A stretch of 64,000 nt of DNA from Acephala macrosclerotiorum (Eukaryota; Ascomycota; Leotiomycetes; Helotiales; Mollisiaceae): assembly GCA_014904845.1 (NCBI GenBank), contig MU119404.1, positions 1,723 to 65,722 of the forward strand, given 5' to 3'. The notes below the pieces were generated by a model. That model had not been told where the DNA came from and did no database searches. It was given only the letters and a program-made list of their open reading frames with translations. A program made the position numbers and the translations under genes. Positions 1 through 11,865 of this stretch are shown piece after piece; within the stretch, counting starts at the first letter, position 1; each line of letters begins with the position of its first letter.

Positions 1-2900
1 TATTATTTAATAAATTACAATAAAGTACTTATTATTAATACGCAATAAAACGTAAAATAAAAAATTAATTAATTTTAAATCGAGAAAAAATAAAATAAAC
101 GTAAAATCGCAATATTTTTTAGAAATTTAATAATTTTTTTTAATACAAATAAAAATTATTTTTTTTTACGTTCAATTGAATTAATAAATTGCGTACAATT
201 TAAATTTTTTTATTCGATCGATTTTATTTAATTATTACTTTTTCGTAAGTAATTTTATTATTTTGTAATCGAATAAATTTAATTATTAATTAATATTAAA
301 ACGTTTGAAAATAAATCACGAAATACTAAAATTTTAATCTAATATTAATAATTCAATTTTGTTTTCTTTTTTTTAGAAGAAACATTTATTTATTTATATA
401 ATTAAATAAAGTAAACGTAAAATTAAAAAGTGGACATTAAAACAATCGTTACTAAAAGCAATAGAAATTATAATTAAAATTATTTAATCGATCGTTTAAG
501 TAATCACATGATTAAATTGATAATAATATTTACAAATATTCGTTTATTAAACAATTTTATTGAGTTTATTGTATAACGTTTTATAAAAATCTCGATTTGT
601 ATTTTGAAAACGACGAAAAATAAATTAAAATTATAAAAATACGATTATTTAAAATTTATAAATTGTATATTAAAAAAAATAATTTTCGATTTATTTAAAT
701 TTATTTTAATATTCGTTTTTAATTTATAAATATTTTTACTATTTTTCAATATAAATAAAAAACGTTAACGAAAAATCGATTTTAATTTTTGCGAATTTTT
801 ATTGTTTTTATTTTTGTTTTTTCAATTAAATCGTTTATTAATTTAAAGATTACAATAATTTTTACTTTGTAAAATTTCTTTAAATAAACGAAAAAAAAAA
901 AATTTTTTATTATTTCTTTTTAAAAAAATTGATATATTGAAATTTTATTATTAATAAATTTTTTTCAATGAATTTTTTTTTTTATACAATATGTACTTTT
1001 TTTTTATCGTTCAACTTTTGTAAACGAACTTTAAATTGTAATTATTATTTTATCGATTTTTTAAAAAAAAAAAATTTTATTTCGTTATTTTTTTTTAATT
1101 TATTAAACTTTATTAAAACAATAAAATTAATTTATTTTTTTACGAAAAAAAAAATAAATATATTTCAAAATTTAAATTTATTGTATATTAAATTTTTTTT
1201 TTTTAATAAATTTTAAATAATTTATTCGCGATTTAACGATTATAAAAAAACGATAAATTAATTATTTCGATTTTTTAATATTAAAAATCGAATTTTAATT
1301 AAAGATTTCTTGAAATAAATTCAATTAAATATTGTAAAAAAAAAACTTTAAAAATTGAAATTATACGTTTACAAAATAAAGATTTTTATCGATTGAAAAT
1401 ACATCGAAAATTTTAAAATTTTTAATTTTCTCATTTTATTTTTCGTAAATTTGATATTTATTAATATTAGCGAAAAAATTATCGACGATATTATCTACAA
1501 AAAACTTAAAAAAGTTTATAATAAACTTCGAATTTTTTTTAAAAATCGATTTCGAAAATTTTTTAACAATGAATTTTTTTTTAATAATATTCAATTTGAA
1601 AAAATCGATACAATTTTCAATATAATTTATTATATAAAACTTTTAAATTACTTTATTATTCGATATAAAAAATTTTAATAATTAGATTATTAAAACTCGT
1701 TTAATAATAAATATTTGTATATTTATTAATAAAAACAAATTATAATTCAAATTAAATTAATTTTTCAATATTTTAAAATAAAAAAAATAAAAAAAAATTT
1801 TAATAATAAATTTTTTTTTAAATGCGAAATTAAAAAATTAATAATATCTATAGAAAATAATTAGAAATATCTAATTATTTCTAATAATAAATTTAAATTT
1901 AAAAAAATTGTTAAATTTTTTAAAAAAAAAAGACGATAATTTAAAAGATTTTAAATTTCAAATTTTTTATTTAAAACAAATTTTTTTTTTTTTTTAGTTT
2001 TTTTTTTTCGAGATTTGAAACGAATTTATTATATGAAAAAACGATTATAATAAAATTATATATTCTTTTTTTTAAAAAATTTTATAAATAACTAGTTTTA
2101 AAAATAATATTAATTACGTGTTTTTTAATATATAAAAAGTTTTCGTTTATTATAAATTAATTAACAATTTTTTCTATTTTTATTTTAATTGATTAATTAA
2201 TTGATTTATAGATTACTTCGAATAAATCTAATTTATTAATTAAAATAAATTAATTTACGATTGAATTTTTTTGTTTTGTATTTTATTATTTTTTTATAAT
2301 ATATATTTCAATTTTTAGATTTATCGATATTCGTTTTTTTAAAGTGTATTTATTAAAAGCGATTTGATATTTTGATTTTTTTAAACGATTCAATTTTTTT
2401 AAGTAAATAAAACTTTTTAAAATATTATAAATTAATTCGAATAAATACTTTAATAATTATAAATTGTAAATAAAATTAAACAATTTTAAATTTATAGTTA
2501 ATTCGAATATCGAAATCGTTTATAAATCGATTATTATTTGAAAATAATAATAAAACGATTAAACAAATTCTAGAAATTTCTAGAAATAGTTTAATATTTG
2601 AATAGAATTAAAATGGATTATTTGTTTCTTAGAAAACTTTTTAAAAAAGTAAAAATATTCGAGAGTAATCTAAGCAAATTATAAGACTTAAAACAATTAA
2701 TCTTGTAATATCTAGAGTATTTTTTAAAAAAATAATAAAAAGCTTTAATAAGAAAAATTTTATTATTGTTTAATATAAGCTTCGAATTAAGCAATTTAAG
2801 ACTAGAGTATTGCAGTTGGAGCCTAGGAAACGTTGAAAGGTCTAGACTAGTCCAAATTCGAAGTTTACTAATATCAAGACTATTTATAAAGTACAAATAG
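1..2900. repeat. AT-rich, RIP-like degenerate block
   Basis: This block consists almost entirely of A and T, with long homopolymers and no recognisable protein in any frame. The few long open frames are Phe/Lys/Asn/Ile-rich low-complexity artefacts. Most remaining C bases lie in CpG (for example the lines around 1201-1260), while CpA, CpT and CpC are rare. That pattern fits repeat-induced point mutation of a former repeat. From about 2600 the composition becomes less extreme, and palindromic CTAGAAATTTCTAG-type words appear near 2570-2590. The block ends in a GC-rich terminal repeat at 3039-3076, so part of it is probably the mutated interior of a DNA transposon whose other end lies outside the window or is unrecognisable. 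Confidence 0.85.
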
Positions 2901-3038
2901 CAGCTGGAGACCGCTAAAATGTACCGTTAGATTCCGATGGCTTTGTTAGTATTGCATCTACTTTATCTCATATAATAATTGAGTAATTAAAAAGTTATTG
3001 TTGTTGAAAGAGAAGTGGTAAGTATTAAACGAGGTAGA

Positions 3039-3078
3039 CCATTGCAGGGAGTGGCCCACTAGGGGGGGGTCCACCTTA
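3039..3078. mobile_element. Solo terminal inverted repeat of a TA-target DNA transposon
   Basis: About 38 bp here match, in the same orientation, the right-hand terminal repeat of the complete element at 20869-21459. Shared features are CATTGCA, GTGGCCCACTAG, a G-run and a final ACCT followed by TA. No matching left end was found in 1-3000, so the element is either larger than the visible block or its left end has been mutated away. The terminus directly abuts the decayed siderophore transporter and probably cut off its 3' end. Confidence 0.75.
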
Positions 3079-4220
3079 TCAAATCGCTTCAACAACACTA
3101 ACACTAACTCACTTTAGTCTCGGTTTAAATAGTTTGAGTAAGTGTGTGCAACTTAGAAGCCCATTGAGTCTGTGGCGATGAGGAGAATCGCAGTGACGAT
3201 GGAGAGACTTTTGAAGTTGTGGATGGGTACCAGGGGGTACTTTGCCATGTACTTCTCATACCAAGGAAGAATGATTAATAGGACTCCTCCCATAGCAATC
3301 AAAGCGTCGAGGTAAGGCGTTCGCCAGCGTGAGGTGGTAGTGGATGCCAAAGTGAGGGTAAAAGAAGCATCACGAAGCCTCCGCAAAACAGGATTGAACC
3401 ACCAAGGTCGATCTGTGAGCAGAACTCGTAGACTGTCATCTTCTGCCTCATGACTATTCCAGCTTTCCTTGCGTTTCCTTGATAGTAGAGAGGTATCGTG
3501 ATGATGAAGCTAGCAGCAAATGACGTGGGGAACCAAAACATTTCCATGCCCCACCTCCAACCAATTCCATCAATCACGCTTTCAGTGATAAAGACAGCAC
3601 ACCAAGGTATGATGAAGAACGGAAAGATATCCCGATACCGAAACCTCTCCATCTTGCTGTTGTGATATCAGAAATGATGATTTCGTTCATAATGTTCGTT
3701 CCGGATCCACTGATGCAGTAGAAAGTGTAGCCAGCTGCATAGACGTTGATGCTTTTCGCCGAGGTGCAAAGTATGTAAGACAGGAGGTAGCAGCTGATTG
3801 TGAGGATGTATGCCTCGCCTCTACCGATGATATTGGACAGCTTCGCGATTGGTGGTTTGATGACCGCAAAGACAATGACTCTAGCTGTGCTCAAAGTCCC
3901 GAGCAGGGAAATGGAATTGAAGGCGGGTGTAGCATAGTTTTGGTAGACGTATACTGTCGAATTATCTAACTCATACATGATCATCGTCATCGCTAGCCTG
4001 TGATAACTGTTAGCTATGCTACAATTGAATGTCAAAATTCTTACCCCGCGATAATGAAGTATCTACCCCTTTTCCCCCAAACTGCTTGAACTGCTTCTAT
4101 TGCAGCAACACTAGCTTCGATAGGTGGATGTGGATCGAAGACAGGTTTCTGAAGGGCTTCCACATCGACGTCGGCATTATTCTTGTCGTCGCCATTTTTC
4201 GGATCATTTGTTCGAGGCAT
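3079..4220 (-). pseudogene. Siderophore-iron transporter (SIT/ARN family MFS) relic, 3'-truncated
   Basis: The product would be a plasma-membrane proton symporter taking up ferric siderophores. The start is the ATG at 4220 (MPRTNDPK). A 47-nt intron (4044-3998) joins YFIIAG to LAMTMIMYELDNSTVYVYQNYA, the typical first membrane segment of the family. Family-like blocks follow: ISGSGTNIMNEIIISDI, then ESVIDGIGWRWGMEMFW, then RWRTPYLDALIAMGGVLL. The reading frame shifts near 3600 (after GIGISF) and again near 3360 (after MLLLP). In-frame stops follow DSMGF (about 3153) and again about 40 nt later, although the translation still resembles the family (VAHTYSNYL). About 380 residues of a usual ~580 remain. 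The rest is replaced by the transposon terminus at 3078. I infer a dead gene truncated by insertion. Confidence 0.8.
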
Positions 4221-4295
4221 CTCGTGAACTTCCTCCGAAAGGGTGGTGTCTGGTACAGGCCGCAACTGGGCAGAGATTGAGCTCAAGACACACAT

Positions 4296-5430
4296 GTGGA
4301 AGGTTTTCCAACGTTAATCGAATGCCGTTGTTGGCAATGCTTCACTGTTTGTGGATGTTTTAAACTAATATACAGAAAGAGCTCGATCGGTAGTCATACC
4401 CAATTGAAAGCTTGATAACGAAGTCCAATAGTGAATTTAAGCTGATGTTGATGCATGCTCCCGCCACAGACATCAATAAGCCTTGGTTTCTACAACCTAT
4501 GATTGAATTATTAAGACACATTGCTCGAAATGACCAATCAGATGCGAATAATTTGAGATATCCAACGAGAGAGTACGAGGTTAGGAGGGATGATCGCTAT
4601 CTAGCATGCGGTTGGCGGATCATACCAGATGGTCGGTAACTCAAATCATGCTAGAAACGTTGCACCGAACATCAACAGAGCCATTTCCTTATCTTCACGA
4701 CTCGATAAAGATCCAAAAGACACCAAAATCTCACGGCCGTGACAGTATAGAAAATGAATGGCTCAAATTACGTGAATATCTGGGGTAGATGAGCCTAATG
4801 TGGCTTTGGTTCCGTATAAGAGTGGGGTAGCCGCATGAACGAGGTAAGACAGCAGATGAAAGCTAGTACAGAAGACTGAAAAGGAAGGAGTTTAGCACTA
4901 TCAGTGAGATCTAGATCTCCTATGATAAGATCGACACATTCACCAGCAAAAGAAAGACAACAGTGGAGGAGAAAGACTCATGTCACGTGCTGATTCATGG
5001 CCTAGTGGCTCAGAGACTTCTCTCGCCATGTTCTCAAGCTTTCCACTGGCACAAAGGACTAGAAGTCATGTACGTCTCTATATGTATCAGTGATAGCTCT
5101 CATAAGTTGTGGCTCTGCCCATTTAGACATACCGAAAATATCTACTCCTTAGACACCAAGACAAGAGGGCTAATGCCTCTAGTCATTGCAGACTCTTGCT
5201 CAGACTGACAGAATTTTGAGCTCTCCCTGGTCCACAGATGATCTGATACCCTCATTGACTAGTGTTCCCAAGTTCTTTCAAATCTCTAGCAACTTAACAC
5301 AGTCGCAATCAGACGAATATCATCCGCATTTTCCAGTTTCCTCTCAGCGTGACTTCAGAAACCGGATGAGCACACCTGGCACATACCTCTTTCATTCAGT
5401 TCCCAAACATCCCTTCGCACGGTCAGCTCC
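4296..5430. other. Intergenic, nothing recognised
   Basis: Base composition is ordinary. Open frames are short and unlike known proteins on both strands. No RNA gene or repeat was seen. Confidence 0.5.
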
Positions 5431-5439
5431 GGGAAAAAT

Positions 5440-6040
5440 CCCTCCCGTTGTGAACCCGCAAGCTTCACCTGAAGACGGCTGATCGACAGGTGTGAGGCCA
5501 AGCCTGAGGGAAGAAACCCCTGAGAAGAACCAGATTCTTGGGACGAACCCATCTGACAAGTTCCAATCCATTAGACTCCGTCTCTCCGCATCGCGAATGG
5601 TGACTCTGGGGAAGATCCTTCCCACCCCGCAAGCTCCACCAAGATAGGCGTGATCACCTCCAATTATGCTAGTATAGTAGTCCAAGTGCCGCTGCAACCC
5701 AGAGCTAATTTGCACCTAAGAGCAGATGAGCTAGATTCTTGGGACGAACGTAATTGATATGTTTCGGTCCTTGCGAACCCTTCCCTTCGCGTCGCCAATA
5801 ATGACTCCAGGAAGCATCTCCTCCCTCCCGCAAGCTCCACCCAAAGAGGTTTGGGTACCCGTGAAACGGCCTCTTTTTAACTCGGCCTCAGAGACGCACC
5901 GCAGTTTGACAGCACTGTTCGTCCCATCTATCCATGATTCAACTACTTCTCAACTATCTGTCCTTAAACCCGGCCTTGAAAACACCAATCGTTCCCCATG
6001 CGAGTCTCCTTGCGAGCCGCAAACTCCACCGATCTCAGCC
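5440..6040. repeat. Degenerate ~200-bp tandem repeat
   Basis: The word CCGCAAGCTCCACC, or a close variant, recurs at about 5455, 5626, 5827 and 6017, each time preceded by a run resembling GAAGATCCTTCCCACC. A second word, AGATTCTTGGGACGAAC, recurs at 5532 and 5733. Both give a 201-bp spacing for the central two units, and the outer spacings are 171 and 190. The short open frames in this stretch look like by-products of the repeat rather than genes. Confidence 0.7.
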
Positions 6041-6617
6041 GGATCTCCTTTGTCCAAGACGGCAGTCAGAGTATCATAGCGCAGCGCACTGATCAAACAC
6101 TAAACGAGCAGATGAACCGGCATCTTTGGCATTTTGCACAGACGAGCCGAGCCTTCCCCAGATCTCCCTTCCGCTGTCCGTGATAAACTTAACAAGCTGT
6201 CTGGCTGCGTGACAAACGTTTCGCCACGCATCCCATCACGTGCAACACCGCTCAGCCCCCTCAACATCCACCATTCCAGACTCGGAAACCAATGCGATGC
6301 GAGGAACACGAATACGCCTGGCTGAATGATCGGACAACTCCATCAGGAGATCGAGATAAGGTTTGGCAAATCGAGATGAGGGAATTCGATATCATGATGT
6401 GCGCCTGATGACGAGTCTGACGACATGCAGTTAAGCTTGAAGGTATAAGTCCGTGACACTCGTTCGAGGTGTCTTGAGTTCTTCTGCCATTGTGAGCCTA
6501 GATAAGGTGTTCGCATTCGCACCCGCACTCGCACTTGGAGACACGCTCGTACTTGACAGCCTCACTTGGGCTTGAAACATTCTCATCTGATCTTTCGAAG
6601 AACACAAAGCCGCAAGC

Positions 6618-7121
6618 ATGGTGCTCATTCTTACCGCCCTGCTCGGAAAAATTATCTACGAAGAGATAAAAGACCAAAGAGAGATCAAGAAAGCCAAAGC
6701 CGAGCAACGGAAATCTCAACAACTCTCTTCACCTTCAACCGAGCAAATGATGTCCTATCAAAGAGTGTCCCGGGAACTGAACCCCGAGCAAAGAAATTAT
6801 ATCGAACCTCCAATTCCCACAAGAAAGTCAGCGACATTCTCGCCTACAACTACGAAATTCCCACATGCGACTACGGCTACGTCACCGACCACTTCATCCA
6901 GTTCTTTTGATGAGAGTCCGATAGAAGGCGTATTCGAGATGGATGCATGTTGTCGTCCTCCAGCATACGACAAGGAACTCCCTCTCATTCCACCGCTGAG
7001 AGTAAATGTGAGGGGTAGCCAGGTTCCGTGGTCGCCGGATGATGTCAGGGCGAGGTTTGAGGAGTTGGGAGTGGAGGAAAGAAGAGCGCAGGAGAGTGAG
7101 AAGGTGTTTGAATTAGAGTAG
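6618..7121 (+). CDS. Small hypothetical protein with N-terminal membrane segment
   Basis: This is a single-exon frame of 167 residues starting at an ATG preceded by GCAAGC. Residues 1-14 form a short hydrophobic stretch (VLILTALLGKIIY), followed by a highly charged, probably helical segment rich in Glu, Lys and Arg (about 15-35). A Ser/Thr/Pro-rich middle follows. Near residue 115 there is a PPAYDKELPLIPP motif of the PPxY type, which in other proteins can bind WW domains, for example in ubiquitin ligase adaptors. The end is again acidic and charged. I do not recognise the family. The organisation (membrane anchor, coil, PPxY) suggests a small adaptor at an endomembrane, which is inference. 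The upstream 500 bp contain no competing start. Confidence 0.6.
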   Translation: MVLILTALLGKIIYEEIKDQREIKKAKAEQRKSQQLSSPSTEQMMSYQRVSRELNPEQRNYIEPPIPTRKSATFSPTTTKFPHATTATSPTTSSSSFDESPIEGVFEMDACCRPPAYDKELPLIPPLRVNVRGSQVPWSPDDVRARFEELGVEERRAQESEKVFELE

Positions 7122-7547
7122 AACTTGGGTCCTATGTACGATGAGGAGCACCAGAACTCGAACACGATGAGTGCCGGTGTACTCAACGGACTTAGGTGGA
7201 TTGATGAGGAAGATTGATGATTGGAACGGGAGTTTATATATTTCTGTCGTATATGTATATACCAATTTCAACTTCTCGTTGCACTTGTAGATGACGGAGA
7301 ATAAAGAACTTTGATCAAATGTATTTGTGGATGTGTTGCAGTAAAGTTTGTCATGCTCTGGTACCGTTTGGTGTGGGGTAAAAAATGAAGCTATTCAGGC
7401 CTTGGCAACTGACTTTCGGCTTCTCGGTTGTCCTCCACGTGAGTCATCAAGTGCTTACAAAGACTATAAGGACATCGTAAAGGTAACTTCATCCAGCAAT
7501 TCTTTCCACCTATCTCAATCTTAAAGTTGAATTAGAGCACTTTCACC

Positions 7548-8945
7548 ATGGCTGCTGTTGTGGATACAGAAGCGGGGCCTGGAGTTGAACTCGACAATAC
7601 GTCCACTATTGAGCGACACATCTCACTTTTCGAGACAGTGCAAACCGAGGACATCAACGGGGCTGCCCATCGACGTCGGCAGCAAATACTCATTGTCGCG
7701 TCATCCACAATGCTGACCTTCACTGGGTGCGGTCTCAACTTCGCTTTCGGAGTCTACCAAGAATTGTACGAGACGTTGGACGGACCATTCAAGGGAGCCA
7801 GCGCAGCAGAAATTGACCTCATTGGAACACTAGCTGTATCTCTGATGACAATGGGAGCTCCTTTTGCCAGTGGATGGACCAAACAATACAGTCCTCGAAC
7901 TGTAACAATGGTCGGTGGTGCTCTCTTCCTCATTGCGAACGTGGCGGCGTCTTTTGGGACACAGCTTTGGCACTTCGTCCTCACTCAAGGATTGCTTCTT
8001 GGGTGTGCAACATGTTTGACATACATTCCTGCCGTCACGATCGCCCCGGGATGGTTCAACGCTAGGCGAGGATTGGCTATGGGTATCATCTTGAGCGGAA
8101 CTGGTTTTGGTGGAGTGGCATGGGCACCTTTGCTTCGTTATATGAACGAACAAGTAGGCTTCCGGAACACACTTCGAATAACTGGAATCCTGGCAGCTGT
8201 GGTAAACTCCATCTCGGCACTGGCCTTGAAATGGGAACCAAGTGCAATCACCCGGAATCGACAAGAAGCTCAGGGTGGGTCAGGCATGAGGCTACCTCGG
8301 GCTAACTGGAATATTATTCAAACTCAAACTTTCACAGCTCATGCTATGGGAGCAACTCTCCAAGCTACAGCATACATCACTCCAACGTATTTCTTCTCAA
8401 CATATGCAAGGACCCTAGGGTACAACTCCGCTGCAGGAGCAAACTTCATTGCCCTCGGTAACGCTTGCAACTTCATTGGCAAGATCTTCCTCGGGTTCCT
8501 TGCTGGTCGATATGGACGACTGAATGCCTTGGTGCTTTGCACTCTTCTCAGTAGTCTCGTCACACTTGGTCTCTGGCTGCCGTCTAGTTCTTCATTCAAT
8601 AAGTCGACCAGACGAGGCCTCTTCTTGTCGTTTACATGCTTGTATGGCTTCACTGCCAGCGCGTATGTCTCGCTATTTCCTGCAGCACTTTCCGATCAAT
8701 TCGGTATCCAAAACTTCGCCAGTATCAATGGCTTGTTATATATGATTCGTGGCATTGGGACGCTGGTCGGCACACCCGTCGCAGGTGCATTGATACATAG
8801 TCGGAAGATGGACATTTTGGGGACAGTCGTAAGCTTCGAGAAGGCCATTGTGCTAGTCGGTGTGCTTCTGATGAGTGCGACGGTATTTGTTATTTGGGCA
8901 CGCGTCGAGAATGCTTTGCAGAATGGTTGGAAATGGCGTAGCTAA
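7548..8945 (+). CDS. Monocarboxylate-type MFS transporter (SLC16/MCH-like)
   Basis: The 465-residue, intronless protein starts at an ATG in a good context (CACCATGG). It has a soluble N-terminus of about 45 residues and then 12 predicted membrane segments. Family signatures are visible: the first helix TFTGCGLNFAFGVYQ, the segment APGWFNARRGLAMGI (typical of fungal MCT/MCH carriers) followed by the glycine-rich LSGTGFGG, and a second-half helix GLLYMIRGIGTLVGTPVAGAL. The role is proton-coupled or facilitated transport of an organic acid or a related small molecule at the plasma or vacuolar membrane. The substrate cannot be read from sequence. Length matches the family. An internally deleted relative lies at 17451-18077 on the other strand. 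Confidence 0.9.
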   Translation: MAAVVDTEAGPGVELDNTSTIERHISLFETVQTEDINGAAHRRRQQILIVASSTMLTFTGCGLNFAFGVYQELYETLDGPFKGASAAEIDLIGTLAVSLMTMGAPFASGWTKQYSPRTVTMVGGALFLIANVAASFGTQLWHFVLTQGLLLGCATCLTYIPAVTIAPGWFNARRGLAMGIILSGTGFGGVAWAPLLRYMNEQVGFRNTLRITGILAAVVNSISALALKWEPSAITRNRQEAQGGSGMRLPRANWNIIQTQTFTAHAMGATLQATAYITPTYFFSTYARTLGYNSAAGANFIALGNACNFIGKIFLGFLAGRYGRLNALVLCTLLSSLVTLGLWLPSSSSFNKSTRRGLFLSFTCLYGFTASAYVSLFPAALSDQFGIQNFASINGLLYMIRGIGTLVGTPVAGALIHSRKMDILGTVVSFEKAIVLVGVLLMSATVFVIWARVENALQNGWKWRS

Positions 8946-10552
8946 AGAGCGGGGTTGAGCGACGAGAGTATTAGCACAGAGTATAATCTCGCGTCTAGAT
9001 AGATGCGGCGCTCCCGGCTCATGGCGCTGAGGAGATGATGATTAAGTGTGTTGGGGAGGAAGAAGTGAAGCCGGTATCTTGATGTCTCAGCTTAGGAAGC
9101 CGGAGGAGTCGCTAACTAGCCACTTCTTAGCGTCTTCAGGGCACATCCGCGGCCTGCTCAAGATTTGCCTTCAACCATCTTCCACCACCATTATATTTTA
9201 TATCTTAGAGCCTTCGAGACTTGCCTATAATCAATGATCCTCTCAAGATTATACCATCTTGACATTATATCCGTCTAAGTAGACGCTTTCCTTGTGTTTC
9301 GTGGTATGTGATGTTCTTGGCCCTGTTCAATATTGCGACCGATAGTTTCACAGGCTATTACACGCTGTAATCGGGCTCTCCTGGCCCCTTATTAACTTCT
9401 CTATCAAGATCTATCTCTAGATGGATTTTTCGAATCACAAACTGACCATGTCTTGCTCTACTATCTGAACGAGAAAGGCGACAATGTTCGGTTTCATCTA
9501 TCACTGACAGAGTCGCGGAGGGTTAACCTTACGCGATGCCGCAGTCAGCAGATGCTGGACGTATGTTCCTCTCAACAAGCAATAGCAAGCCCATTGAGGA
9601 ATGGAGCCATTTCTCATTGCGGTGAAGCCTTGGGGCTGGAGCCTCCGCGTGGCATGTTATCAATTCCCCCCGCGAGGTCAATCCCGTCATCTTGGCCTCA
9701 TCTGGGACCGCTATCAGAGAGTCTCTATACCGAAGAGTGGACAGAATTCCATTTTATTTGCGTTATGCTATTAAAAGTACATCTTATGAAGCATCAGCGG
9801 TAGCAAATCTGGACAGTGCGCGCGCAACGTGGACAGAATGTGGTGCTGTTGGTTCTGCTTAACGCCACTATCAAAATGTGTGAGGCTGAGATTTTAGCCA
9901 CTCATTCAAAGTAACACATTGGTATCAGCACATTCTTCCGTTGTTACGGGATACCAAATTGCATTGGCTGTGGTTGGGGGTGGATAAATGCCACGGTTCA
10001 AGGGGAACAGGGGCATCTCCTTCCGCCGCACGCTCATCTCGGGTGATCACTGCGGAGGATCTGCTTTGGCCCCATATAAGGTCTTTCAACGAACTCTATT
10101 ACTTCTTTGCCAATTATTTTTCTTGCACAGCACTTGGGATTTGGCCATTTCTACCTTTTTCAAGTCGTAATCAAGATGAATGCATCGTGGTCTCTCTATA
10201 GCCAATCTGAAATGCTACTCACCCCGCACTTCTATTAGGCTGATATGCACCATCGATCTTATATCTACTCATAATGTAAGGGGCACATCTTAATTGCAGT
10301 TGATTGCTGCAAGGACCATGATTTTCCTTCCGTTCATGTTTGGCCGCATCCGTAAATCTTCCCATTGGTTTCCGACAGATTATCGGGAAAGATGTGAAAA
10401 TATCATTCGTGCTTTCCAAAATTCCCAGACTTCTTCAATTCTTCTAGAAGACAACATCTGCCTCAGAGTGGACATTCTCCGCTTTTTGTTAGCCTTTTCT
10501 TCCTTTCCTACTAGTCTTGATTTCTCAATGTTTGTCGAATAATGTCGCAGTA
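8946..10552. other. Intergenic, nothing recognised
   Basis: No frame on either strand shows a recognisable domain or a plausible intron chain. The short open frames around 9453-9803 and 10294-10542 have no protein-like character. No RNA gene or repeat was found. Confidence 0.5.
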
Positions 10553-11865
10553 ATGAGTTGGACGTACAACCCCGTTGACCCTAATGTTGCCACGAATGCA
10601 CCCACCGTTGCTGGAGTGGATATCTTCTTCACGATATTGTCTCTGTTGGTAGTTTCCCTGCGTATCTACGTTCGAAAATGTATAGTAAAAGCTATCAATA
10701 TCGGTCAGTCTTCTAAATCTGATTTCGTTGTAAAGTACTGACGCTTCATCATAGATGACTGGCTTACCGTGGGTACTTGGGTCAGTGACATGACGATCCA
10801 GCTCTGAATACCCTCCGGCTCGAGATAGTTTCTAGCGTTCGTATATGTTTGCATCACACTCGCTCGTGAGTAGTGTTCTGGTCCAAGTTCTGGGTAGTAT
10901 GCTGACCGCCAGCAAGAAACAAGATAGGGTCTCAGGTTACAAAAAGTCGAGGACATGCCGTTTCAAAATGTTTATGAATTCAGATTGGTGAGCTCTCCTC
11001 CTTCGTGCCACCCATAGAATTATTACTGATAACGAACAGCTTCAATACGCCGGTGCACCATTGTATGTCTTCCTCTCACAGACTTCACAGCCCGTGTTGA
11101 CCCCTACGCAGCTACATATGCGCCATTCTAGGCTTTAAGATTGGCATAATATTTGCTTTCCTTCGCATCGCCGTCGATCGCACGTACCGCATCAGTATCA
11201 TCTGTGTTGCTGTGATCTGTTCGGCGTTCTATTTTTGCTTCTTCGTCGCACAACTTAATTTCTGCACGCCTGTAAGTACAGATTCTTTACTAGATGACAC
11301 TTGCTAACGATGCTCACACCAATCCCAATCCTAATGCACTCATGCTTCTTCCTCCGAAAAAACCTCCTTATCGGTCCCCTCTTCTTATTGGGAATCTTCC
11401 TCTCCCTAATCCAAATCCTCCGCACCACAGCCCTCCGCTCCCAACCCTCTTACCTCTCCACCTCCACCGTCCTAACTTGGTCCATAATCGAAGTCCACCT
11501 CAGCATCATCCTCTCCTCCCTCACTCCCCTCAGCTCCCTTCCACCCTTCCAATCCTTCCTCGACAAAGGCAGTCCGCAACCCCTCGCTCAAAGCTTAGCT
11601 TCATTCGACACGAGAAAAACGATAGAGAAGATGAGGGATGGGTGGAAAAAGAGGTTTGGTAGAGAGAGTAAGTTGAGGAATAGGATAGCATTGTTCTTGG
11701 GGGTCTGGTGAACTACGACCGGATTTGGAGAGTGGGAGGGGTGGGAATAGATTGGGGACTAGTACTGAGGAGTTGAATTTCCCGACGGGAATTTTGAAGA
11801 TGACGGAGGTTATTATTAGTAGGGAAGGGAGTCCTTGGGGAGAGTTGAAGGAAGAGGGTGTTTGA
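10553..11865 (+). pseudogene. Fungal rhodopsin-domain (Pth11-like) integral membrane protein, decayed
   Basis: The frame begins MSWTYNPVDPNVATNAPT and a first helix, FFTILSLLVVSLRIYVRK. A 51-nt intron (10704-10754) joins NI to DDWLTVGTW, the conserved loop of the family. A TGA stop follows at about 10805. Later pieces are clear but scattered over frames: LQYAGAPLY / CAILGFKIGIIFAFLRI near 11040-11170, a helix ending FYFCFFVAQLNFCTP, then LLIGPLFLLGIFLSLIQILR and STVLTWSIIEVHLSI near 11370-11510. The C-terminal tail (TEELNFPTGILKMTEVIISR) is in yet another frame and stops at 11865. The stretch that should link the fourth and sixth helices is missing. I infer a pseudogene of the plasma-membrane family that includes Pth11-type receptors; some breaks could be unrecognised introns. 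Confidence 0.65.

Noticed and set aside
968..1678. Open frames of 75-82 codons in the AT-rich block
   Set aside because: Phe/Lys/Asn/Ile-rich low complexity produced by base composition; no motif.
5186..6325. Several overlapping frames of 60-107 codons
   Set aside because: They run through the degenerate tandem repeat on both strands and share no protein features.
9453..9803. 116-codon plus-strand frame
   Set aside because: No domain, no splice context, no conserved-looking text.
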